DNA of 6,084 bases from an uncultured Eubacteriales bacterium (GTDB taxonomy: Bacteria; Bacillota; Clostridia; Oscillospirales; Oscillospiraceae): positions 1-6,084 of the forward strand of contig CABSFY010000108.1 of the NCBI GenBank assembly GCA_902477055.1, in the 5' to 3' direction. The translations under genes and the position numbers were made by a program. The notes under the pieces were generated by a model. The model saw nothing but the letters and a program-made list of their open reading frames with translations. It was not told the DNA's origin and made no database searches. How positions within the stretch are numbered: the first letter of the stretch is position 1; every line of letters starts with the position of its first letter. This document shows positions 1 through 5,742 of the stretch, one piece after another.

Positions 1-824
1 TCGGCGACACCGGCTGGCAGAGCGTGATGGACAACATCGTCACCGTCCGCCTCCAGCGCCAGAGCGGCAGCAGCAGTTATATCCTGACCGTGACCGACAG
101 CTCCGGTGCGACGGTGCTGACCGCGATCTCTAACGCGGTACCCGCCGAGGTCAACGCTAAAATCACCGGCATCGGCATCGGCGCACGGAGCACGGAGGCG
201 AAGTTCTCCGACATCGATATCAATACCGACTCGACCAAGCCGGACCAGCCGGATATCATTGACGGCGAAGAAAGCATCGTCATCGGCACGGTCGTCGCGC
301 CGGTCGGCTGGACGGGCGGCAACGGTGTCATCCACACCGCCGAGGGTGCGATCATTACCTCCGGCAGCGGCGATACCTACACCTTCAACACTGCAACGGC
401 GCTGGATGCCGCGTTCCGCATCCAAACGGACATCGTATTCGGCACGAAGGGCGGCGACGGCACGGCCACGGCCCGCATTGCGCTGGGTGACAGCGAGCAG
501 CACCCGGTCGGCCTTGTGACGCTGAAGTATGACAACGACAAGAAGCTGCTCGTGCAGGGCCAGTACTTCTTCGGCGGCTCGTGGACCACGATCCTCGCCG
601 CTGACTGGAAGGAAATCGGCACGAATCACCTCGTCGCGACCCTCAGCCGTCCGGCTGGCAGCAATACCCTGAGCCTGACGGTTACAAAGCAGGACGGGAC
701 GGTCGTCTACAGCGCGACCTCCAGCGAAATTCCCGCCGATGTGTTTGCGGCTATGACCTGCTACGGCCTCGGCAGCTTCAGCTCGCAGGTCCAGTTCACC
801 AATGTCAGCTATTACGCAGCGTAA
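1..824 (+). CDS. C-terminal part of a protein with tandem beta-sandwich-like modules (5' end outside window)
   Basis: The reading frame is open from base 3 to a TAA at 822-824 (273 residues visible) and has no stop at its left edge, so the gene begins upstream; the in-frame GTG/ATG near base 24 is not a credible start. The visible part is rich in Thr, Ser, Gly, Val and Ala with alternating hydrophobic residues, as expected of secreted beta-sandwich (LamG/concanavalin-like) domains. Residues 5-76 align without gaps to residues 202-273, so at least two copies of one module are present with a period of 197 residues. They are joined by a Asp/Pro/Glu-rich linker at about residues 74-92. The chain stops right after the last strand, with no LPXTG motif, SLH domain or membrane anchor at the C-terminus. 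It lies 15 bp upstream of a GH76 mannanase, so a carbohydrate-binding or carbohydrate-active surface protein is plausible. The catalytic part, if any, is not visible and no exact family is claimed. Confidence 0.75.
   Translation, partial: GDTGWQSVMDNIVTVRLQRQSGSSSYILTVTDSSGATVLTAISNAVPAEVNAKITGIGIGARSTEAKFSDIDINTDSTKPDQPDIIDGEESIVIGTVVAPVGWTGGNGVIHTAEGAIITSGSGDTYTFNTATALDAAFRIQTDIVFGTKGGDGTATARIALGDSEQHPVGLVTLKYDNDKKLLVQGQYFFGGSWTTILAADWKEIGTNHLVATLSRPAGSNTLSLTVTKQDGTVVYSATSSEIPADVFAAMTCYGLGSFSSQVQFTNVSYYAA
15..230 (+). repeat. Coding repeat copy 1: C-terminal portion of a beta-sandwich-like module
   Basis: Residues 5-76 of the visible protein form the end of the first module. They align gap-free with residues 202-273. 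Counting by hand over the 64 residues from Asn11, 22 are identical (about one third), and a Trp six residues before the start of that stretch also matches. Shared landmarks are a L-T-V-T strand, a Gly three residues after it, a P-A-x-V turn and a G-x-G pair. Similarity is at protein level; the DNA has diverged, so this is an old duplication. Confidence 0.75.
606..821 (+). repeat. Coding repeat copy 2: C-terminal portion of a beta-sandwich-like module
   Basis: Residues 202-273 repeat the pattern of residues 5-76 (W, L-T-V-T, G, V, P-A-x-V, G-x-G, F at equivalent positions). The full second module probably starts near residue 93-103, after the acidic linker, giving a domain of about 170-180 residues, a usual size for LamG/concanavalin-like folds. 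Confidence 0.75.
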
Positions 825-825
825 C

Positions 826-833
826 GGGAGGTG
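826..833 (+). promoter_or_regulatory. Ribosome binding site for the GH76 gene
   Basis: GGGAGGTG begins two bases after the stop of the upstream gene and ends six bases before the ATG at 840. It decides the start: the in-frame GTG at 831 lies inside this site and has no Shine-Dalgarno sequence of its own. Confidence 0.75.
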
Positions 834-839
834 CGGACG

Positions 840-2114
840 ATGAAACGAATTTTTGCAATTTTCCTGACGGCGGCGCTCCTGCTGGGACTTCTAGCAGGCT
901 GCGCAAAGGACACTGCCGCCGATTCTGACACGATAGGAGATAGCCCGATGCCCAAGACCCGTATCGAGCAGCTTTTGAGCAGCATCTCGCCGGAGGACAA
1001 GGACTATTATCAGCAGCTTGCGAGGTTCTGCGTGAGCGACCTGATCGACCATTTCTGGTCCGGCGACGAAAAGACTGGCTATATGACCCCGGTCTGGAAG
1101 GGCTTCCCGACGGACCTTGCCGACGAGCGCGGCGCGATCTGGGAGGCCGCCGAGGTCCTGTTCAACATCTACGATCTGTGGGTTCTCACGGGCGAGGAGA
1201 TTTATAAGGACTACATGATCGCTGAGGCCAACTATTATAAGACCAACTACGAAAACGACCTGGAAGCGATCGAAACCGCCGGTGCGCTGCTCAACACCGC
1301 AAGCGACGACTGTGCGTGGACGGGAATGCTGATGCTGAATTTCTACACCGTCACGGAGGATATGTGGTTCGTCGAGCGTGCGATCAACATTCTCGACGAT
1401 GCCTACGACCGCTGGTACAGCGACGAGCTCGGCGGCGGCCTGTGGTACAAGGACGGTGTGGACTACAAGTCCCTATATGAGGCGGGCATCGCGCTCGACT
1501 GGCTGCGCATCTGGGAGATCACCGGCGAGCAGCGCTTCTATGACCTCGCCCTTGCGTCGTATGAATGGATGCACACCTGCCTCGGCCGCGACGACGGCAT
1601 TTATGCCTGCGAGGCGACCGCAGCCGGTCACCGGGGCGATGCCGGGCGCATCAGCGAGGGCGGCTCGTCCTCCTTCCTCGGCGGCAATATGGCCATGGCC
1701 GCGCTTTCGGCCAAATTCTACAAAATCACCGGCGAACAGAAATACCTCGACCGCGTTTATGCGACGAACGCCGGTATTTTGCAGCACTATAACAACAACG
1801 GCGTTCTGCTCAACGACCGTGACGCATGGACGAACGGCACCTTCGCGGGCTTCTATGCCACGTGGGTCCTCTCCCTGCCGAATACGGAGGAGATGCAGCA
1901 GCTGCTCAAGGACACTGCGGTGTCCATCGTGACCAATGACCGCACGGCCGACGGCTACTACGGCGGCTCGTGGCAAGGCCCTCCGGCCGGTCCCAGCTCG
2001 ATCTGGGCGTCGAACGGCAGTGTGGCCCAGCAAACCATGACCAGCGGCACGACCGTCGCCATCGTCGTCGGCGCGGCTCTGCTGGAGGCCGGAATTCAGG
2101 ATTATGTGCGTTAA
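840..2114 (+). CDS. GH76 family endo-alpha-1,6-mannanase, surface lipoprotein
   Basis: The predicted 424-residue enzyme hydrolyses alpha-1,6-mannosidic bonds, the known activity of GH76 (fungal mannan backbone and related glycans). The N-terminus is a lipoprotein signal: MKR, a hydrophobic stretch, then lipobox L-A-G-C with Cys21 as lipidation site, followed by a short acidic tether. From about residue 55 to the end the protein has the GH76 (alpha/alpha)6 pattern: helical repeats with TGE and Tyr/Leu motifs, the adjacent Asp pair at 156-157 (S-D-D-C-A-W) matching the family's catalytic DD-x-x-W, then L-G-G-G-L-W-Y at about 197-203, equivalent to the conserved GGG(I/L)WW. Length is normal for the family and there is no extra binding module. 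ATG 840 is chosen over GTG 831 because of Shine-Dalgarno spacing. It sits 15 bp after the tandem-module gene, and its stop codon overlaps the next gene's ribosome binding site, so co-transcription is likely. Family call is strong; exact substrate is inferred. Confidence 0.9.
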   Translation: MKRIFAIFLTAALLLGLLAGCAKDTAADSDTIGDSPMPKTRIEQLLSSISPEDKDYYQQLARFCVSDLIDHFWSGDEKTGYMTPVWKGFPTDLADERGAIWEAAEVLFNIYDLWVLTGEEIYKDYMIAEANYYKTNYENDLEAIETAGALLNTASDDCAWTGMLMLNFYTVTEDMWFVERAINILDDAYDRWYSDELGGGLWYKDGVDYKSLYEAGIALDWLRIWEITGEQRFYDLALASYEWMHTCLGRDDGIYACEATAAGHRGDAGRISEGGSSSFLGGNMAMAALSAKFYKITGEQKYLDRVYATNAGILQHYNNNGVLLNDRDAWTNGTFAGFYATWVLSLPNTEEMQQLLKDTAVSIVTNDRTADGYYGGSWQGPPAGPSSIWASNGSVAQQTMTSGTTVAIVVGAALLEAGIQDYVR

Positions 2115-2120
2115 GGAGGA
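2113..2120 (+). promoter_or_regulatory. Strong ribosome binding site for the binding-protein gene
   Basis: AAGGAGGA is a near-perfect Shine-Dalgarno sequence seven bases before ATG 2128, and it overlaps the last two bases of the GH76 stop codon (TAA 2112-2114). It rules out the in-frame ATG at 2104, which lies upstream of the site and would add eight residues before the signal peptide. It is the best site in the window, consistent with high output of the binding protein. Confidence 0.85.
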
Positions 2121-2127
2121 CAGACAC

Positions 2128-3867
2128 ATGAAAAAATGGCTTGCGTTGCTTCTGACGCTGGCGATGCTGCTGAGCTTTGCGGCATTGCTGAGCGGCTGCG
2201 GCGACAATACGGACAATCCCGAAGAAACAAAAGCATCCGACAACACGAACACCAACGCCACCGGCGAGGACACCATCGGCGCTTCCATCGATCTGCGCAG
2301 CACGACCGATGCCTCGAAGCCAGAAACCGACCCCTACGGCAAGTACCCTGAAACCGTGACCTTCACGACCGCCCGGCAGATGGATGTCGGCGCGAACTTC
2401 CCGGAGGGCATGGACGTGGAGAACAACCCCTATGTCGATGCGGTCTATGACAAGCTGAATGTGGAGATGGATCTGCAATGGCAGTCGGCGGACTACAGTA
2501 CGAAGCTGGATATGACCATCGTTGCCGACGACCTGCCCGACATTTTCTGGGTCGATAACTATATGACCTACCGCGAGCTGCTCGATAACGACATGATTGA
2601 GCCGCTGACCGATGCGTTCCGCGCCTGTGCCGGTACGTATATGCGTGATTGCTATGCCTCCTACGGCGGCGCGATTTTTGAGCCGTACATCGAAAACGGC
2701 GAGCTTTACGCCCTGCCCGCGACCTATAACGGCTATCAGCAGTCCGTCCTGTGGGTCCGCAAGGACTGGCTCGATGCGCTCGGCCTGGAAACGCCCAAAA
2801 CCCGCGACGATCTCGTTGCGGTGGCCAAGGCCTTTATGGAAAAGGACCCCGGCGGCAACGGCGCGGGCAACACCATCGGCATTGCCGTGCAGTCCACACC
2901 CCTCGGCGCGTCCAACGTCAGCTTCGGTCTTGACGCGATTATGGCCTCCTTCGGCGCGTATCCGCAGCAGTGGATCACCGGCGCGGACGGCAAGGTCGTC
3001 TACGGCTCCATCACCGAGGAAGCCAAGCAGGGTCTGAGCTACCTTGCCGACCTTTACAAGGAAGGCATCATCGACCCGCAGTTTGCCACCCGCGATTACA
3101 GCGACGCGATGGGCCTCATCACCTCCGGCAAGTGCGGCATCTGCTTCTATCCGTGGAACCTTGCATATTCCGCTTCCGAGTTCCTCAACGCCAACCCTAC
3201 CGGCGACTGGGTTGTGCTGGAAGCGCCCGTCAATGACGCGGGCGAGTTCACCTACTCCGCGCTCCGCCCGGACAACGGCGTGATGTGCGTCCGCAAGGGC
3301 TATGAGCATCCGGAGGTTCTCATCAAGATTCTGAACGTCGAGTTTGATATGTGGCGCGGCTTTGACGAGGCGGGCTACGAGGCCGTGCAGCCCTTGATTG
3401 AGGCCGGCACGACCTGGACGGCTCCGATGCTGACCGGCCACTTCAATCTGGAATACAACGATGCCGTTATCCGCGTCGGCGAGCTGACCGCTAACTATAT
3501 CGAGAAGGGCATCACCCCAAGCGGCACGACCGAGTACAACAAGCAGCTCTGTGAAAATGCGAAGCGCTACTTCGATACTCCCTCCGTCGCCGATACCGAG
3601 GGCTGGATCTGCTATATGTCCCGCTACATCGCCTCGAACGCACTGAAGGACGGCGTGGAAATTCCCGTTGCCTTCCACTATTCCACCGAGGGCATGGGCC
3701 TTTATTGGGCCTCTCTGGAAAAGCTGGAGGACCAGTACTACATGGAGGTCATCACGGGCGCCGCGTCCATCGATGACTTCGACAGCTTCGTCGAGCAGTG
3801 GAAGTCGCTCGGCGGCGAGGAGATTACCGGCGAGGTACAGGACTACGTCGATTCCCACAGCAACTAA
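2128..3867 (+). CDS. ABC transporter sugar-binding lipoprotein, LplA-like
   Basis: The 579-residue product is an extracellular solute-binding protein of the LplA/YtcQ/AlgQ type, which captures oligosaccharides and presents them to the permeases. It begins MKK, has a hydrophobic segment and a lipobox L-S-G-C with Cys24, so it should be anchored to the outer face of the membrane. Residues 25-72 are a Asn/Asp/Thr/Glu-rich tether. The folded part has family landmarks: D-L-P-D-I-F at 135-140, G-E-L-Y-A-L-P at about 191-197, L-W-V-R-K-D-W-L-D at about 208-216, K-D-P-G-G-N-G at about 239-245, and G-K-x-G near 334-337 followed by Y-P-W. Two oddities are a weak calcium-type loop at 240-249 and a C-x-x-C at 336-339. 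It lies between the GH76 enzyme and two cognate permeases, suggesting mannan-derived oligosaccharides as ligand; the sequence alone does not prove the ligand. Confidence 0.92.
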   Translation: MKKWLALLLTLAMLLSFAALLSGCGDNTDNPEETKASDNTNTNATGEDTIGASIDLRSTTDASKPETDPYGKYPETVTFTTARQMDVGANFPEGMDVENNPYVDAVYDKLNVEMDLQWQSADYSTKLDMTIVADDLPDIFWVDNYMTYRELLDNDMIEPLTDAFRACAGTYMRDCYASYGGAIFEPYIENGELYALPATYNGYQQSVLWVRKDWLDALGLETPKTRDDLVAVAKAFMEKDPGGNGAGNTIGIAVQSTPLGASNVSFGLDAIMASFGAYPQQWITGADGKVVYGSITEEAKQGLSYLADLYKEGIIDPQFATRDYSDAMGLITSGKCGICFYPWNLAYSASEFLNANPTGDWVVLEAPVNDAGEFTYSALRPDNGVMCVRKGYEHPEVLIKILNVEFDMWRGFDEAGYEAVQPLIEAGTTWTAPMLTGHFNLEYNDAVIRVGELTANYIEKGITPSGTTEYNKQLCENAKRYFDTPSVADTEGWICYMSRYIASNALKDGVEIPVAFHYSTEGMGLYWASLEKLEDQYYMEVITGAASIDDFDSFVEQWKSLGGEEITGEVQDYVDSHSN

Positions 3868-3882
3868 GCGGGGCATACCGAA

Positions 3883-4773
3883 ATGAAAAACCGGAAGGAC
3901 CAAAAATATTATCACATGATGCTGATTCCGGGAATGATCTTTTTGTTCCTGTTCTGCATTCTTCCGATGTTCGGTATCGTCATCGCCTTTGAGGATTTCA
4001 AGCCCGCGAAGGGTGTGTTCGGTTCGTCGTGGGCCGGGCTGAAGTGGTTTGAATATATGTTCAAGCTGCCGGATACCAAGGAGATCTTCTTTAATACGCT
4101 CATCATCGCGGTGGCCAAGATTGTGCTGAATCTGATCGTGCCGCTGGTGTTTGCCATCATGCTCTCCGAGGTGCCGGGGAAGCATTTCCGGAAATTCGTT
4201 CAGACCGTGACGTATATGCCGCATTTTCTCTCATGGGTCATTCTGGCGGGTATTTTGACGAACTTCCTCTCGCTGGAGGGGATCGTCAATTCCGTTGTGG
4301 AGCTGTTCGGGGGCGACCCGGTGCAGTTTTTGGCCTCGAACGAGTGGTTCCGAACGGTGCTGGTCGTTTCCGACACGTGGAAGGGCTTCGGCTACAGCTC
4401 CATCGTCTATCTGGCCGCGATCATGAACATCGACCAGCAGCTCTATGAGGCTGCGGCGATCGACGGCGCAGGGCGCCTCAAGCGCATCGTGCACGTCACA
4501 CTGCCCGGGATGCTGCCGATCATCATGCTGATGCTGACGCTCAGCCTCGGCAGCGTCCTGAGCGCGAACTTCGACCAGGTGTTCAACCTCTATTCTCCGG
4601 TCGTCTACAAGACCGGCGATATCATCGACACCTGGGTCTACCGCGCGGGCCTGCAGGGCTACCAGTACAGCCTCGCAACGGCGGTCGGCCTGCTCAAGAG
4701 CGTGGTCAGCACGATTCTGATCGTCGTATCCTATAAGCTGGCGGATAAATTTGCCGGTTACCGTATTTTCTGA
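3883..4773 (+). CDS. ABC sugar transporter permease, LplB/YteP-like
   Basis: This 296-residue integral membrane protein is one of the two permease subunits of a CUT1-type sugar importer. About six hydrophobic segments are visible, roughly at residues 13-35, 70-97, 110-132, 157-180, 208-230 and 261-285. The Y-M-P-H-F-L-S-W segment at about 111-118 is typical of the LplB branch. The cytoplasmic EAA loop (E-A-A-A-I-D-G-A from residue 189, ending L-P at 207-208) is the contact site for the ATPase. It follows the binding-protein gene by 15 bp and precedes the second permease by 17 bp. The ribosome binding site is poor (only a GCGGGG at 3868-3873, ten bases from the ATG), unlike its neighbours, which suggests lower translation or coupling to the upstream gene. 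The start is supported by a short Lys/Arg-rich N-terminus before the first membrane helix. No ATPase gene is adjacent in the window. Confidence 0.93.
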   Translation: MKNRKDQKYYHMMLIPGMIFLFLFCILPMFGIVIAFEDFKPAKGVFGSSWAGLKWFEYMFKLPDTKEIFFNTLIIAVAKIVLNLIVPLVFAIMLSEVPGKHFRKFVQTVTYMPHFLSWVILAGILTNFLSLEGIVNSVVELFGGDPVQFLASNEWFRTVLVVSDTWKGFGYSSIVYLAAIMNIDQQLYEAAAIDGAGRLKRIVHVTLPGMLPIIMLMLTLSLGSVLSANFDQVFNLYSPVVYKTGDIIDTWVYRAGLQGYQYSLATAVGLLKSVVSTILIVVSYKLADKFAGYRIF

Positions 4774-4781
4774 GAAAGGGG
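4774..4781 (+). promoter_or_regulatory. Ribosome binding site for the second permease
   Basis: GAAAGGGG starts directly after the TGA of the first permease and ends nine bases before ATG 4791. It supports this ATG over the internal ATG at codon 11. Confidence 0.65.
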
Positions 4782-4790
4782 CGCTTTTCA

Positions 4791-5675
4791 ATGGTTGGTC
4801 AAGACTCCCTGCACTATCGCATGGTCAACTGGATTCTGCGCGTCCTTCTTCTGATGGCGGCGCTTTCCTGTCTGCTGCCGATTTTGAACACGGTCGCCAT
4901 TTCCTTCTCCTCCAAGCGGTATGTCAATGAAGTCGCCTTCTGGCCGAAGGGCTTTTCGTTGGCGGCTTATAAGAAAATTCTGGAGGACACGCAGTTTTTC
5001 CGCTCCTTCTGGGTGTCGGTGAAGAAGGTCGCCGTCGGCACAAGCCTGAATATGATCCTCACGCTTCTGATGGCCTATCCGCTGTCCAAAAGCGACCGCG
5101 TTTTCCCTGCGCGCGGTCACTATATGCGCGTCATCATCACCTGTATGCTGTTTTCCGGCGGCACGATCCCGTGGTACATCGTCATCAAGTCGCTGGGCCT
5201 GCTCGACTCTTTTTGGGCGCTGGTGCTGCCCGGTGCGGTGAACATCGGCAATACCATTATTATGATGAACTTCTTCAAGGGCCTGCCGCCTGCGCTGGCT
5301 GAATCGGCCGCCATTGACGGCGCTTCGCCCCTGAAAACGCTGGTGCATATCTACGTGCCGCTCTCCGCGCCGTCGATCGCGACGCTGTCGCTGTTTTGCA
5401 TTGTGGGCCACTGGAATGATTATTTCAACGGTATGATTCTCATCAACGACCCGAAGAAGATCCCGCTGCAAACCTACATCCAGTCGCTCGTTGCGGATAT
5501 CAGCACGAAGATCAACAGCATGACCGCCGAGGAGATCAAGGCGTTTTCCGAGATCTCCAGCCTGAACTTCAATGCGGCAAAGATTGTCGTCGCGATGGTC
5601 CCGGTCATGGTGATCTATCCCATCCTGCAAAAGTACTTTGTCACCGGTCTTGTCATGGGCGCGGTGAAGGAATGA
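4791..5675 (+). CDS. ABC sugar transporter permease, LplC/YtcP-like
   Basis: This 294-residue protein is the second membrane subunit of the same importer. It has a hydrophobic first helix at about residues 12-36 followed by A-I-S-F-S-S, then further membrane segments near 75-97, 110-132, 137-160, 195-217 and 262-280. The EAA loop reads E-S-A-A-I-D-G-A from residue 171 and ends near P190. The region F-S-G-G-T-I-P-W-Y at about 121-129, the long extracytoplasmic insertion at about 220-258, and the C-terminus Q-K-Y-F-V-T-G-L-V-M-G-A-V-K are hallmarks of the LplC/YtcP branch. It forms a heterodimer with the preceding permease by analogy with characterised relatives. Usual partners MsmX/UgpC-like ATPases are often encoded elsewhere in the genome and shared among importers, so their absence here is expected. 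A hairpin follows 11 bases after the stop codon. Confidence 0.93.
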   Translation: MVGQDSLHYRMVNWILRVLLLMAALSCLLPILNTVAISFSSKRYVNEVAFWPKGFSLAAYKKILEDTQFFRSFWVSVKKVAVGTSLNMILTLLMAYPLSKSDRVFPARGHYMRVIITCMLFSGGTIPWYIVIKSLGLLDSFWALVLPGAVNIGNTIIMMNFFKGLPPALAESAAIDGASPLKTLVHIYVPLSAPSIATLSLFCIVGHWNDYFNGMILINDPKKIPLQTYIQSLVADISTKINSMTAEEIKAFSEISSLNFNAAKIVVAMVPVMVIYPILQKYFVTGLVMGAVKE

Positions 5676-5685
5676 AGATTCCGAG

Positions 5686-5715
5686 CCGGTGGGCGGGGAA
5701 AACCCCGCCTGCCGG
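5686..5715 (+). promoter_or_regulatory. GC-rich intergenic hairpin (13-bp stem, AAAA loop)
   Basis: Bases 5686-5698 pair with 5703-5715 with no mismatch in RNA (eleven Watson-Crick pairs and two G-U pairs) around an AAAA loop. It fills most of the 67-bp gap between the second permease and the GH38 gene, the largest gap in the cluster. No run of T follows (ATAGCCCTATTTCAC), so it is not a standard intrinsic terminator. It could stabilise the 3' end of the transporter message, mark an RNA processing site, or partially attenuate transcription into the GH38 gene. The structure is seen directly; the role is inferred. Confidence 0.6.
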
Positions 5716-5730
5716 ATAGCCCTATTTCAC

Positions 5731-5739
5731 AGGAGAGAG
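5731..5739 (+). promoter_or_regulatory. Ribosome binding site for the GH38 gene
   Basis: AGGAGAGAG lies three bases before ATG 5743, with its AGGAG core eight to twelve bases upstream of the start. It lies outside the upstream hairpin and so should stay accessible. Confidence 0.75.
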
Positions 5740-5742
5740 AAA

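Noticed and set aside
24..29. GTG and ATG codons as possible start of the first gene
   Set aside because: The frame stays open to the window edge, the region before them encodes part of the repeated module (the matching Trp at residue 5), and no ribosome binding site precedes them.
825..839. Promoter in front of the GH76 gene
   Set aside because: The gap is only 15 bp and is taken up by the ribosome binding site; no -35/-10 pair can be supported from sequence, and read-through from upstream is more likely.
2104..2106. ATG 2104 as start of the binding protein
   Set aside because: It lies inside the end of the GH76 gene, upstream of the strong Shine-Dalgarno sequence, and would put MCVKEDRH in front of a complete signal peptide.
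1473..2303. Minus-strand open frame of 276 codons opposite the GH76 gene
   Set aside because: No family resemblance, spans the GH76/binding-protein junction, and lacks a supported start.
1906..4224. Minus-strand open frame of 772 codons opposite the binding protein and first permease
   Set aside because: It is a by-product of GC-rich codon use on the plus strand: it is rich in His, Arg, Gly and Val with no recognisable domain, covers a gene junction, and the plus-strand genes have clear families and ribosome binding sites.
4788..5630. Minus-strand open frame of 280 codons opposite the second permease
   Set aside because: Same codon-bias shadow, with an abnormal excess of His, Arg, Gln and Asp and no domain; the plus-strand gene is certain.
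5686..5730. Hairpin as an intrinsic transcription terminator
   Set aside because: There is no T-rich tract after the stem and a good ribosome binding site and gene of matching function follow, so full termination is unlikely.
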